Shown here: piece after piece, positions 15,871 through 24,683 of the stretch
Layout of the letters: every line of letters begins with the position of its first letter
Numbering within the stretch: the first letter of the stretch is position 1
Assembly: GCF_910578445.1 (NCBI RefSeq)
Contig: NZ_CAJTQC010000009.1
Location: forward strand, 1 to 47,127
Source: an uncultured Duncaniella sp.
Lineage (GTDB): Bacteria > Bacteroidota > Bacteroidia > Bacteroidales > Muribaculaceae
Reading direction: 5' to 3'
Length of the DNA: 47,127 bases
Translations under genes and position numbers: made by a program
Notes under the pieces: generated by a model
Told to the model about the DNA's origin: nothing
Databases searched by the model: none
What the model saw: the letters and a program-made list of their open reading frames with translations, nothing else

Positions 15871-16929
15871 TTATTTCACCTTCACGAATTTGATTTCAGC
15901 GCTGTAGGCCGGAGAAAATGACATGGACAGACGAGCGACCGTGCTGCATGCTTTTCCTCCTTTGGTCGCGGGTTTCCATCCGCGCAGTAATCTTACAAGT
16001 CGCATAACTTCTTCGTCGACTCTCACATTGCACCGGCGGACATATTGAGGATTGCTTACAGCGCCTTCGGGCGTGATGATGAATTCTACTGTTGCCGTTC
16101 CGTTAAGAGCCGATGGAATTGCAGCGTGTGGTTTGCGCGCATTTTTACGCAGGAAGGCATACAATGCGTCCGCTCCTCCCGGATAGACCGGAGCAGTAAT
16201 CTTGTTGGCTTCGGCTTTTACTTCTGTATATAGGGCGTTGGCCGGTTCGTATCCATCGTTGTGAAGTTCGGTCAATAGAATAAGTGCTGATTCGAGATTC
16301 TTGGCTGTCCCTTGTCCCTGAGCAATCATTGAGGCGAGTGAGAGTTTCATGTCATTGCTGATGGCTTTGTGCTTTAGGGCTTCAATAAGGACGTTGACTG
16401 AGTTTGTCCAGTCATTGGCGGCGAAATATATACGGCCGATTTCATTGATTCCGGCATATTCGCCGTTTTCAGCTGCATGCTTGTAATATCTGATTGCCTT
16501 CTCTTGGTCCGAGTTCGCATAGAGATTTCCCAGAAACATGCTGGCTTCGGTTGATGCGTGGTCAGATGCATTGGTCATCATTTCGAGACCTTTGTCGGGT
16601 TGTCCGTTTTCGTAATAATAATTGGCAAGATGGAAAAGGGTGGGAGGATAATTGTGTAAGGCAGCCTTGTTGTACATGTTCATCATGATTGTTTTGTCGG
16701 CCTTTACTCCCCATCCGTGTTCATACATCTGCCCGAGTGCATCGAGCGCCGGCAGGCTTCCGGCCTTGGCTGCGCGCTGGAGCATCGGGAGCGCTGCCAC
16801 ATAAGATTTCTCACGGAAGTTTCTCAGTCCGGCTTCCTCGTCGTAATTGTAGGCGCTTGCCGGTATCAGCGAGATGGAAATCAGTATTAGCGCTGCTAAT
16901 CTCTGAAGTAGGTTGATTGAATGTCTCAT
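15871..16929 (-). CDS. TPR/Sel1-repeat protein with TonB C-terminal domain
   Basis: The 352-residue protein has a signal peptide (about 1-27, ending I-P-A-S-A-Y), then TPR/Sel1-like helical repeats from about 30 to 240 (for example L-D-A-L-G-Q-M-Y-E-H-G-W-G, a classic Sel1 pattern). The last 100 residues resemble a TonB C-terminal domain: V-Y-P-G-G-A-D-A-L-Y-A-F-L, then A-T-V-E-F-I-I-T-P-E-G-A-V and G-W-K-P-A. In Bacteroidetes such fusions are periplasmic and probably contact the envelope; no N-terminal TonB anchor helix or ExbBD neighbour is present, so energy transduction is not implied. It lies 24 bases after the WG-repeat gene, so they are likely cotranscribed. Confidence 0.82.
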   Translation of the reverse strand: MRHSINLLQRLAALILISISLIPASAYNYDEEAGLRNFREKSYVAALPMLQRAAKAGSLPALDALGQMYEHGWGVKADKTIMMNMYNKAALHNYPPTLFHLANYYYENGQPDKGLEMMTNASDHASTEASMFLGNLYANSDQEKAIRYYKHAAENGEYAGINEIGRIYFAANDWTNSVNVLIEALKHKAISNDMKLSLASMIAQGQGTAKNLESALILLTELHNDGYEPANALYTEVKAEANKITAPVYPGGADALYAFLRKNARKPHAAIPSALNGTATVEFIITPEGAVSNPQYVRRCNVRVDEEVMRLVRLLRGWKPATKGGKACSTVARLSMSFSPAYSAEIKFVKVK

Positions 16930-16953
16930 ATTTTTGATTTGGTATAATAATCC

Positions 16954-18897
16954 TTAATTATTGCTGCGCTCGATGACGAAAGGCATCTTGGTTTTGCCAT
17001 CGGCTGAAATCCATGTGCCGGAGATTTCCGATGAATTGTATGTCCCTGCAAACTGGCCTGTAATTTTGCCGTCTGTTTTCTCTTCAAGCCGGATTGTGCC
17101 GTCGTTGTCGAGATATCCTGACAGGTTGATCGGAGAGTTACGGGATGTGTAGTGATATGTTCCGCTTACTTCTGAACCGAGAATGCGGAGTTGCATGACT
17201 ATTCCATACTTATTATTGATTTTACCCTCGAATCTCTCTGTCGAGGCCGTGTCATCGGCTTGCTGCGTGTCGTCGGCTGTGGATGTGGAATCCTGAATTT
17301 CGGAATTGTTTTTTCCTCCCGAAATCATTGTAATATTGATTCTATTGTCGTTAAGGGATAGTTTGATGTGGTTTTTTCCATAAATTCCCGCAGCCGAGTT
17401 TTTGTCAGAGCTGATTTTGAGATTCATTTTTTCGGCTAAGGCATTGAACAGTTTTTCCTCTTTTCCGCTGGCCAGTCCTGTGGTCTGTAGTGAATAAAGC
17501 ATGGCTTTCGGGGTTGCATTCTTTACAAGCACACTGGTTGTGCCCCACCATCCGTCGGAAACGTCCTGAAAGAATTCGCCTTTAATGCAGAAAGTGGCGA
17601 TGAGGTCTTTGCCAAGTTCCTCGGAGTCGATATTTGTCTCTCCATAGCTTACGTAGAGGTTACGTTCGTTAATGTCAAATTCCTTGAGAATTTTGGAAAT
17701 GGGGGTGTTTAGAGTAATGCCCTTGATTCCTCCTTTAGTCACTTTGTCCATCACCATCCCGACTGCTTTATCGATGTTGAAATAGCGGGTGTCGACATAG
17801 TAGTTGATTCCTGTGCGGGGGAGTCCGTACATCATATTGAGAATATACATTCTCGGTAGTCCGTCGAACTGGGGATTTGCCACATATTTGCCTTCTCTGT
17901 CAATTATGCCGACTTTGTCACCTGTTCTTACAAAGGCCGCCTTATTGTTAATAAATGAGAGCGCTTCGTCAAACTGAGGATTGATGACTATTTTACCTTT
18001 ACGGTCTATATATCCCCAGCTGTTTCCGATTTTTACAGGTGCATAATCGTTACCGCCGAAGATTGATGCATTGCTGAACTGCGGGTTTATGACAAATTTA
18101 CCTTTTCTGTCACACCAACCATAGTTTTCCTTGTCGTCAGAGGTGGCGATGAGGAAAAGGTCACCGTCGTGATATATTTCGCTGAACTGAGGGTTGATTT
18201 CAAGTCGGCCGTTGCTGTCGATGATTCCGGCGTCTCCATTGCTGTTTTTGACAATGGCATATCCGTCGATAAACGTTGATAGATGTTGCATTACCGAGTC
18301 GCTTATCACCATTCGCCCCTCCTTGTTGATGTAGCCTGTATTTTTCCCGATTCTGACTTTGGACATTCCTTCGCTGAAAAGTGACACATCGTCAAATTGA
18401 GGTGCTATCGCGAATTTTCCTTTTTTGTCCAAGAAACCGTATGCCTGAGAGTTGTCAGACTTTGTGGTCATGGCTATTGCCAGACCATCGGTGAATATCC
18501 ATACTCTTTCGGCATCCTTTGCTACTATGAGCGTGTTGCCGTCGGTGTCAATCAGGGTTGGCGCACCGTCGGGCTCTACTGTCCATGCAACACCTTCTGA
18601 AAATGGTGTGGCACTTACGTATTTTGGTGGAATAACATAAGTTCCTTTTTCATCGATATAACCGTAGAGATTCCCTTTGCCGACAAGAGCACGGCCATCA
18701 AAAAATTCTCCTGCGTAGTCGAATTGCGGATTGATTATGTAGTTTCCTTCAAGATCGATGTAACCATAGTTTTTTCCACTGAGGATGGGGACAAGACCGG
18801 TGTTCATGTCACCGCTTCCGCACGAACCGAAAGCCGGAAGTAACATCAGAATGAAAATCCGTGACAGGATTCGGCGGATGACTGTTTTTTTCATCAT
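16954..18897 (-). CDS. WG-repeat lipoprotein
   Basis: The 647-residue protein starts with a lipoprotein signal (A-F-G-S-C, Cys about 27). Residues 35-350 hold about eight WG (KWG/YGY-type) repeats of the form YGYID-x-x-G-x-(Y/F)-(V/I)-I-x-P-Q-F-(D/S). The middle (about 370-500) contains S-x-x-S-K-I-L-K-E-F-type helices without a recognised family. The C-terminus (about 565-645) has a short beta-rich module, Y-G-I-V-M-Q-L-R-I-L-G-S-E-V-S-G-T-Y-H-Y, likely a lipid-anchored beta-sandwich. WG repeats mediate binding, but no ligand is known here. Gene order suggests an operon with the TPR/TonB-C gene downstream. Confidence 0.85.
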   Translation of the reverse strand: MMKKTVIRRILSRIFILMLLPAFGSCGSGDMNTGLVPILSGKNYGYIDLEGNYIINPQFDYAGEFFDGRALVGKGNLYGYIDEKGTYVIPPKYVSATPFSEGVAWTVEPDGAPTLIDTDGNTLIVAKDAERVWIFTDGLAIAMTTKSDNSQAYGFLDKKGKFAIAPQFDDVSLFSEGMSKVRIGKNTGYINKEGRMVISDSVMQHLSTFIDGYAIVKNSNGDAGIIDSNGRLEINPQFSEIYHDGDLFLIATSDDKENYGWCDRKGKFVINPQFSNASIFGGNDYAPVKIGNSWGYIDRKGKIVINPQFDEALSFINNKAAFVRTGDKVGIIDREGKYVANPQFDGLPRMYILNMMYGLPRTGINYYVDTRYFNIDKAVGMVMDKVTKGGIKGITLNTPISKILKEFDINERNLYVSYGETNIDSEELGKDLIATFCIKGEFFQDVSDGWWGTTSVLVKNATPKAMLYSLQTTGLASGKEEKLFNALAEKMNLKISSDKNSAAGIYGKNHIKLSLNDNRINITMISGGKNNSEIQDSTSTADDTQQADDTASTERFEGKINNKYGIVMQLRILGSEVSGTYHYTSRNSPINLSGYLDNDGTIRLEEKTDGKITGQFAGTYNSSEISGTWISADGKTKMPFVIERSNN

Positions 18898-18946
18898 GGT
18901 AGGAATTAAGAAATGTGATTTAACCTTTCATGCATTGTCATATAGT

Positions 18947-18983
18947 GAAGGGCGGTGTGTCAGGATATGATACACCGTCCTTC
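18947..18983 (-). terminator. Hairpin between the BspA-like and WG-repeat genes
   Basis: GAAGGGCGGTGT (18947-18958) pairs with ACACCGTCCTTC (18972-18983; one G-T pair). It lies 15 bases past the stop of the sorted protein gene. There is no T-run on the minus strand. Confidence 0.65.
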
Positions 18984-18998
18984 GGAATATAGGTTGGC

Positions 18999-20525
18999 TT
19001 ATCGCACGACTTTGAATGTGCGGTTTGCTATACGGACAATATAGATTCCGCGTGCCGGAAGTTCGATTTCCGATGCAGTGCCGTTATAGATGACAGTTCC
19101 GTTGACAGCGAAGACTTCGATAACTCGACCTTCAGCCCCGCTGACATACATTGTGCCGTTTTTAACATTGACGCTGATGTCATCGGTGGTCACAGATTCG
19201 ATGCCTGACTCAGATGCAGATCTGATGTTGATGAAGTTTTTCCATCCCGGTGCGGAGGCATAGGCTTCTGTTGTGCCGTCGGGGACAATCAGTGTAGCCG
19301 AACGGTACACGTCAGATGTGAAGCAGTCGTCGGTCATATCGGGCGCTTCTGTAGTGTTGACTTCGATTGTTTCAAGTCCGTTGACCGCAAATGCGTTGTC
19401 GGAAATTGATTTGATTGTGGACGGGATTATCAGCTTTGTGCAATTGGGATTGGCAGTCTCATAGAAAGACGTAAAAATATTGCCGTTTATGCCTGTCACA
19501 GTGTATGTGTCGACATATTTTTGGGTGGAAGGAATATTGAGCACACCTCCGTTGTCTTTTATGTAGTAATACAGTCCGAATGGGTCTCCTTCGATGCCTG
19601 CATAGAGTACAGACGGGAAGTAGGCAAGGTTTAAAAGCTGATTATTAAGATTGTTGATTTCCTCGACGGTTTTGAGATATTCGGAATATGTTTTATCGAG
19701 GGTTTCAGTCGTCACTTTGAGGAGATATTCGGCATAGGAAGCCGGGTTCTTGGGGGCATCATTGAGTAATGAGTTAATGGTCCCTACCTGATTTGTAATC
19801 TGCTCCAGAAGCCAATAGCAGTCTTCTTCCGTCATTGTGGCTGCGTTCTTGTTGAAGTAGTCGGCAAGATAGTTGTAATTATCAGTCAGAGTCGAGGCGT
19901 GGCTCTGATATAGGGTGAGAATATCAATCATTTCTTTGCCGGCGGCCTCATATTCGTTTGCGGTCTCGATAATTTCGTTTAAAAGGTCATTGAGATAATC
20001 ACGTGTGAAATTCACCATGAACAATGTGTAGTCGAGGTCGGTCAGAGTTCCGCTGACATTGAATTCGAACTTTGTTTCTCGTGCTTTTCTGACACTTGTT
20101 TTCTGGAGAGAGTTATAGATTTTGTCGAGATTCTCGCTAAACTGAAGGTAGAGATGCAGCAGATTCTCCATGTCCTTGTTGAACACAGTCATTTCATCCG
20201 CGTATCCATTGGTAATCATCGTTGCTCCGTCGATTAGTTTCTGGAGTGCGTCGGTGGCATATTGAATTCTGTCATAGATGTCTTTTGTCTCTGCCGTAAG
20301 AGAATCTGCGGTGGTTGCCATAGGTATCAGGTCTCGTTCGACAAAAGAGTGGGGCGAAATCAGTGTCATCTCTCCATTGGTGGTCCGCCCGATAAATCCA
20401 TCCTCATAGTTGACATAGTAGTTTGTGCCCGATACCCCGGTGAATGTTTCGCTTTGGGCTGCGGCGTTTAGCCCGAAAGCACTTGCAATGGACATAATGA
20501 GTCCGAAGCGTAGAGTTGTTGCCAT
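18999..20525 (-). CDS. Surface protein with BspA-like repeats and C-terminal sorting tail
   Basis: From ATG at 20525 the protein has 508 residues with a signal peptide (M-A-T-T-L-R-F-G-L, cleaved after L-N-A-A-A-Q). Residues about 90-300 are helical and rich in Asn, Glu and Leu, perhaps coiled coil. Residues about 350-440 contain BspA/LRR_5-type units (T-K-L-I-I-P-S-T-I-K-S-I-S-D-N-A-F, then A-T-L-I-V-P-D-G-T). The end (G-R-V-I-E-V-F-A-V-N-G-T-V-I-Y, then A-R-G-I-Y-I-V-R-I) is a type IX-like sorting tail. The frame stays open 63 codons further upstream, but that part has no signal peptide and looks like leader. A promoter candidate lies about 320 bases upstream, so the leader would be unusually long. 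Confidence 0.8.
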   Translation of the reverse strand: MATTLRFGLIMSIASAFGLNAAAQSETFTGVSGTNYYVNYEDGFIGRTTNGEMTLISPHSFVERDLIPMATTADSLTAETKDIYDRIQYATDALQKLIDGATMITNGYADEMTVFNKDMENLLHLYLQFSENLDKIYNSLQKTSVRKARETKFEFNVSGTLTDLDYTLFMVNFTRDYLNDLLNEIIETANEYEAAGKEMIDILTLYQSHASTLTDNYNYLADYFNKNAATMTEEDCYWLLEQITNQVGTINSLLNDAPKNPASYAEYLLKVTTETLDKTYSEYLKTVEEINNLNNQLLNLAYFPSVLYAGIEGDPFGLYYYIKDNGGVLNIPSTQKYVDTYTVTGINGNIFTSFYETANPNCTKLIIPSTIKSISDNAFAVNGLETIEVNTTEAPDMTDDCFTSDVYRSATLIVPDGTTEAYASAPGWKNFINIRSASESGIESVTTDDISVNVKNGTMYVSGAEGRVIEVFAVNGTVIYNGTASEIELPARGIYIVRIANRTFKVVR

Positions 20526-20842
20526 GTAAATTGATTGGTTTATTTGGCTGTGTGTCCCCCTCAGAGCCGTAAAGTCAATAAAAAAGCGTAGGGACATTGT
20601 GCTGAATATCTCAATCAAGGCATCGGCAAACGCCCAACACAGAATAAACAGTCCACCCCCACGCCATGCCGATATATCGACCCCGAGCCTACGGGGTGGA
20701 AGATAGGCACGCATGAGCGTCTTTTTTGACTGCTCGATCCTCTGTGTAAAAATTTTGCCGATTTTTGATTGAAGGATTAAGCAAAAAACGCTTGTAATTA
20801 GTTAAAATGTAGAACTAAGGCTCTCTTGCCAAAGTTATGTTG
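20526..20842 (-). promoter_or_regulatory. Long leader with two mutually exclusive stems
   Basis: Between the minus-strand promoter candidate at 20843-20874 and the start at 20525 lie about 310 transcribed bases. Stem A is ACCCCG/CGGGGT (20680-20685 with 20692-20697). Stem B is TCCACCCC/GGGGTGGA (20652-20659 with 20693-20700). They share bases 20693-20697 and cannot form together. The remainder of the spacer, 20875-20964, is AT-rich with no gene. Confidence 0.4.
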
Positions 20843-20874
20843 CAAAATTAGACATCTTCCATTAGATTTGCAAA
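20843..20874 (-). promoter_or_regulatory. Promoter for the 18999-20525 gene
   Basis: On the minus strand TTTG (complement of 20871-20874), 20 bases, then TAATTTTG (complement of 20843-20850). A second core TAACTTTG (complement of 20830-20837) without a -33 partner lies just downstream. Confidence 0.65.
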
Positions 20875-20964
20875 TTTTGAGGTCGGATTGTCAAGGCTGA
20901 GGATGGACTGACGTTTAGTTCATTCAATGATTGTCATTTTGCCTACGGTTTTTAGAGAGGACAG

Positions 20965-20998
20965 TTTGGAGAAATGGGAATTATTTTCCGTATTTTTG
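20965..20998 (+). promoter_or_regulatory. Promoter for the HAD phosphatase gene
   Basis: TTTG (20965-20968), 22 bases, then TATTTTTG (20991-20998). The leader to ATG at 21081 is about 75 bases. Confidence 0.65.
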
Positions 20999-21080
20999 CA
21001 ATAAAATTAAATATTGTAGTCAGGGATACCGCTCAGCGGATTAGCTGATTAGGTATTTATATGATTTAAAAATAAAATTT

Positions 21081-21917
21081 ATGAAAACTCTATATGTAAG
21101 CGATATGGACGGGACGCTGCTTGGGCCGGACAGCAGGGTCAGCGGTGAGACGGCGGAGATTGTCAGCGCTCTTTCGCGACGCGGGACGGCAATCACGGTG
21201 GCTACGGCGCGCACTCCGGCTACGGTGGATGTGTTGCTTGAGGATACTTATACGTCGATTCCGGCAATTGTCATGACGGGGGCTGCGCTGTGGGACAGGG
21301 TGCGCCGGCGCTATCTGCGGCCGGTGTTGATGGATGGCGGTGTGGCTGCCCGGGTGGTGGCGGCGTTTGCTGCCGAGGGTGTCGATCCGTTTGTCTATGA
21401 CCTTGGTGACGGTGAGCGTCTCGATGTCTATCACCGTAGCACGATGAACCGTCAGGAGGAGCGTTTCTATGAGGAGCGCCGCCATCTGGAGGGGAAGCGC
21501 TTCGTGTTGGGCGACAGCCGTGAGCTTGTCGAGCCGTCGGCATCGACCATACTGATTTTCGGCATGGGCGAGGCGGTGAGGGTCGAGGCTGTGGCTGAGC
21601 GTCTGAGGGGTGTGGATGGTGTGTCGGTGTCGTGCTACCGCGATATTTTCAACCATGACGTGGCCAATATCGAGGTTTTCGGAGCGGGTGTCAGCAAGGC
21701 TGAGGCCATAAAGTGGCTTGCCGGCCATATCGGGGCGGAGCGTATCACGGTCTATGGTGACAATCTTAACGATCTGCCGATGTTCGGGATTGCAGACGAG
21801 GCCGTGGCCGTGGCCAATGCTATGCCGGAGGTGCTTGCGGCTGCCGACCGCGTCATCGGGCCTAACAGTGATTCGTCGGTGGCCCGCGACATCAGGCGGC
21901 TTGTCGGCGAGGGCTGA
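21081..21917 (+). CDS. Cof-type HAD-superfamily phosphatase
   Basis: The 278-residue protein is a IIB-capped haloacid dehalogenase-type phosphatase, usually acting on sugar phosphates or phosphorylated cofactors. Motif I is D8-x-D10-G-T-L near the N-terminus, the cap occupies about 85-190, and the terminal motif G-D-N-L-N-D-L-P-M-F-G with the following A-V-A-V-A-N-A is typical of the Cof/YidA group. Substrate cannot be told. The gene stands alone, convergent with the aminotransferase, with a 10-bp hairpin between their ends. Confidence 0.92.
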   Translation: MKTLYVSDMDGTLLGPDSRVSGETAEIVSALSRRGTAITVATARTPATVDVLLEDTYTSIPAIVMTGAALWDRVRRRYLRPVLMDGGVAARVVAAFAAEGVDPFVYDLGDGERLDVYHRSTMNRQEERFYEERRHLEGKRFVLGDSRELVEPSASTILIFGMGEAVRVEAVAERLRGVDGVSVSCYRDIFNHDVANIEVFGAGVSKAEAIKWLAGHIGAERITVYGDNLNDLPMFGIADEAVAVANAMPEVLAAADRVIGPNSDSSVARDIRRLVGEG

Positions 21918-21959
21918 CGGCGGTCTTCCTATATATAATAAGGTATAGATATAACGAAA

Positions 21960-22009
21960 CGATAGCGCATGGCGTCGGGGCTGGAGTGCCCGGATGTCGT
22001 GCGCTATCG
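21960..22009. terminator. Hairpin between convergent HAD and aminotransferase genes
   Basis: CGATAGCGCA (21960-21969) pairs with TGCGCTATCG (22000-22009), and pairing continues inward (GGCGTCGGG with CCCGGATGTC, G-T pairs and one bulge). It has no clear T-run on either side. Confidence 0.65.
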
Positions 22010-22048
22010 TCGTGTTCCGGATTTCTATTTATGAGTTGACGAGGGGAG

Positions 22049-23248
22049 TCAAATTGTGCGTCCGGGGTAGGCCTTGAGGGCGGCGGCGAGGATTTTCATC
22101 GCTTTGGCGAGGTCTTCTTTCTTGAGGACATAGGCCATTCGCACTTCGTCACGTCCCATTCCGGGTGTGGTGTAGAAGCCTGAGGCCGGAGCCATGAAGA
22201 TGGTCTCTCCGTCGAGGTCGAAGTCGCGCAGACACCACTGGCAGAATTTGTCGGCATCGTCGACGGGGAGTTTCACGACGGTGTAGAATGCTCCCATTGG
22301 TATGGGGGTGTAGCAGCCGGGGATTTTGTTCAGCTCGTCGATGAGGAATTTACGGCGCTCGACATATTCGTTGTAGGTTTCGAGCATGTATTCCCGTGGA
22401 GTGTCGATCGAAGCTTCGGCCACGATCTGTCCGAGCAGCGGTGGGCTAAGACGGGCCTGACAGAACTTCATGACGTTGGTCTTGAGCTGCGGGTGCTTGG
22501 TGATGAGCGCGCCGACACGGATTCCGCATTCGTTGTAGCGCTTCGACACGGAGTCGATGAGCACCACCTGTTCCTCGATTCCGGGCAGGTGGAAGGCCGA
22601 GATGTAGGGTGCGCCGGTGTAGCAGAATTCGCGGTAGACCTCGTCGGAGAAGAGGAAGAGGTCATATTTCTTGACAAGGTCGCGGATCTGGAGCATCTCT
22701 TTCATCGTGTAGAGGTAGCCTGTCGGGTTGTTGGGGTTGCAGATGAGTATGCCCTTTGTGCGCGGAGTGATAAGCTCCTCGAATTTCTCGACAGGGGGGA
22801 GTGCGAAACCTTGGTCGATGCTTGAGGGGACGGTGACGATTTTCGCTCCGGCCGAGATTGCGAAAGCCATGTAGTTGGCATAGGCAGGCTCGGGGACAAT
22901 GATTTCGTCGCCGGGGTCGAGGCATGCCATGAAGGCGAAGAGCACGGCTTCCGAACCGCCGGTCGTCACGATGATGTCGTCGACGTCGACCTCGATGTTG
23001 AAGCGGTGGTAGTATTCACGGAGTTTTTCGCGGAGCGAAGGGAGTCCGGCCGACGGGCTGTATTCGAGCACCTGACGGTCGATGTGTTTCAGCGCCTCCA
23101 GTCCGGCCGGAGGGGTCGGGACGTCGGGCTGACCGATGTTGAGATGATAGACCTTTATGCCTCTGGCCTTGGCGTCGCCGGCAAGAGGGGCGAGGCGGCG
23201 GATTGGTGATGCGGGCATGATTGTGCCGCGTTCTGATACGTTTGGCAT
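22049..23248 (-). CDS. PLP-dependent aminotransferase, class I/II
   Basis: The 399-residue cytoplasmic enzyme belongs to fold-type I aminotransferases related to aspartate aminotransferases. Visible landmarks are L-N-I-G-Q-P-D near residue 36, the cofactor-phosphate contact S-E-A-V-L near 99, the N-P-N-N-P-T-G block (171-177), Asp202 in S-D-E-V-Y, the Schiff-base Lys236 in S-V-S-K-R-Y and R244 two strands later. Substrate preference cannot be decided from these. It begins 48 bases after the GlmU-like gene on the same strand, so the two are probably cotranscribed. Confidence 0.92.
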   Translation of the reverse strand: MPNVSERGTIMPASPIRRLAPLAGDAKARGIKVYHLNIGQPDVPTPPAGLEALKHIDRQVLEYSPSAGLPSLREKLREYYHRFNIEVDVDDIIVTTGGSEAVLFAFMACLDPGDEIIVPEPAYANYMAFAISAGAKIVTVPSSIDQGFALPPVEKFEELITPRTKGILICNPNNPTGYLYTMKEMLQIRDLVKKYDLFLFSDEVYREFCYTGAPYISAFHLPGIEEQVVLIDSVSKRYNECGIRVGALITKHPQLKTNVMKFCQARLSPPLLGQIVAEASIDTPREYMLETYNEYVERRKFLIDELNKIPGCYTPIPMGAFYTVVKLPVDDADKFCQWCLRDFDLDGETIFMAPASGFYTTPGMGRDEVRMAYVLKKEDLAKAMKILAAALKAYPGRTI

Positions 23249-23296
23249 AGTGGTTGATGTGTTGGGGGGTGAATGGATGGAATGCGTGGGCCGGGT

Positions 23297-24454
23297 TTAT
23301 TCGGCGCTCTGCTCCCGGATGTTGATATAGATTTCCTTGTCGATGGGAGTGAGTTCCTTGTGGCGGCGCGACATCATGCGCGATGCGGTGTCGAAGAAGC
23401 GGTCCATGATGACGGGTTTCATGCCGAGCGGTGAGCCTTCGGTGAAGGATGGGAGATATGTCCTCGGGAAGCCTGCGCCATAGAAGTTGACACCCACGCC
23501 GATTACTGTTGCGGTGTTAAACATGGTGTTGATTCCGGCCTTAGAATGGTCGCCCATGATGAGTCCGCAGAACTGCATGTCGGTCTTGACGAAGCGTCCT
23601 TCGGCCATGCTCCAGAGTTTTATTGGTGCATATGTGTTTTTGAGGTTCGAGGCGGTGCATCCTGCGCCGAGGTTACACCATTCGCCGATGACGGCGTTGC
23701 CGAGGAAGCCGTCGTGGGCTTTGTTGGAGAAGCCTGTCATCACGACGTTGTTGAGCTCTCCGCCGACCTTGCAGTAAGGGCCGAGGGTGGTCGCACCGTA
23801 GATTTTGCCTCCCATGTTGACCACCGAGTGCTCGCACATGGCAATCGGTCCGCGCAGGCATGCGCCTTCCATCACCTCGGCGTCGCGTCCGATGTAGACC
23901 GGGCCTTTCGACACGTTGATATTTGCGCATTCGACAGTCGCACCATCCTCGATGAAGAGCTGCGAGGGGTCGCCGATGAGACGGCAGGTGTCGCTGAGCG
24001 GGCTGGAAGTGCGTCCGGCGGTGAGGAGTGAGAAATCGCGGCGGATGGCTTCGTCGTTGAGCATGAAGATGTCCCAGACGTTGCTGAGGCGGAATGGAGT
24101 TTCGTCATATTCGATTTCGGAGTCGGGATTGCCGTTGCCTCTGCGGGCGATTGTCTCGCCTTCAAATGTGAGGGCTTCTCCGATGTTGAGGGCGAGAATT
24201 GCTTCGACAAGCTTGTCGTCGGGGTGGAGGTTTCCGGCAATGAAGAGGTTGTCGCCATCGGCGGCTTCTACCATAGGATATTTCATCGACAGATAGTCCT
24301 GAGTCGAATAAGAATATGCGCCGGGGATGGCTTTCTGCCATTTTTCGGAGATAGTGGTTATGCCGTGGCGAATGAGGGCTACGGGGCGGGTCAGCGTCAT
24401 CGGAAGCAGACGGTCGCGCGTCCCGACCGGATCGAAGAGTATGATATTTTTCAT
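23297..24454 (-). CDS. GlmU-like sugar nucleotidyltransferase of Bacteroidetes type
   Basis: From ATG at 24454 the protein has 385 residues. The N-terminal part (M-K-N-I-I-L-F-D-P-V-G-T-R-D-R-L-L-P-M-T-L-T-R-P) has the shape of a nucleotidyltransferase but with an atypical loop instead of G-x-G-T-R/K-M-x-P. The C-terminal part (about 190-360) is a left-handed beta helix with hexapeptides (G-P-V-Y-I-G-R, V-M-E-G-A, I-G-E-W-C-N-L-G-A-G). This is the layout of the GlmU-like family restricted mostly to Bacteroidetes, proposed to act in UDP-GlcNAc formation. The open frame reaches 24508, but the -7 core at 24506-24513 makes the shorter start right. It is followed by the aminotransferase gene. Confidence 0.85.
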   Translation of the reverse strand: MKNIILFDPVGTRDRLLPMTLTRPVALIRHGITTISEKWQKAIPGAYSYSTQDYLSMKYPMVEAADGDNLFIAGNLHPDDKLVEAILALNIGEALTFEGETIARRGNGNPDSEIEYDETPFRLSNVWDIFMLNDEAIRRDFSLLTAGRTSSPLSDTCRLIGDPSQLFIEDGATVECANINVSKGPVYIGRDAEVMEGACLRGPIAMCEHSVVNMGGKIYGATTLGPYCKVGGELNNVVMTGFSNKAHDGFLGNAVIGEWCNLGAGCTASNLKNTYAPIKLWSMAEGRFVKTDMQFCGLIMGDHSKAGINTMFNTATVIGVGVNFYGAGFPRTYLPSFTEGSPLGMKPVIMDRFFDTASRMMSRRHKELTPIDKEIYINIREQSAE

Positions 24455-24505
24455 TGTGATAGAAGTCACGTGAGGGTTATTGTGATTGAGTATATATAAG
24501 AATGA

Positions 24506-24513
24506 CAAAAATA
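24506..24513 (-). promoter_or_regulatory. Promoter -7 core for the GlmU-like gene
   Basis: On the minus strand this reads TATTTTTG, an exact TAnnTTTG core, about 45 bases before the ATG at 24454. No clear -33 TTG is seen. Confidence 0.5.
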
Positions 24514-24526
24514 CGAATTAATTGTG

Positions 24527-24556
24527 AAAACATCTGCCTGCGACGGATGTTTTTTT
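24527..24556. terminator. Hairpin with plus-strand T-run
   Basis: AAAACATC (24527-24534) pairs with GATGTTTT (24546-24553), followed by further T on the plus strand. No plus-strand gene precedes it, so it may insulate the divergent promoters or stop antisense transcripts. Confidence 0.5.
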
Positions 24557-24648
24557 GTCTTTAAAGCTGATATTGCCGTGTCGCACAACTAAATTCAGAT
24601 TGGGTATTTGCGAGTGTTAAATAATATTAATAGAATGAAAATGATTTC

Positions 24649-24677
24649 TTTGCTATGTGAAAAAGTTTTTACCTTTG
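24649..24677 (+). promoter_or_regulatory. Promoter for the 24684-24944 RNA
   Basis: TTTG (24649-24652), 17 bases, then TACCTTTG (24670-24677). The core is exact; the spacing is slightly short. Confidence 0.65.
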
Positions 24678-24683
24678 CAGTGA

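Noticed and set aside
20526..20714. N-terminal extension of the 18999-20525 protein
   Set aside because: The extra 63 codons carry no signal peptide, while M-A-T-T-L-R at 20525 begins a clean one. The region fits a leader with hairpins.
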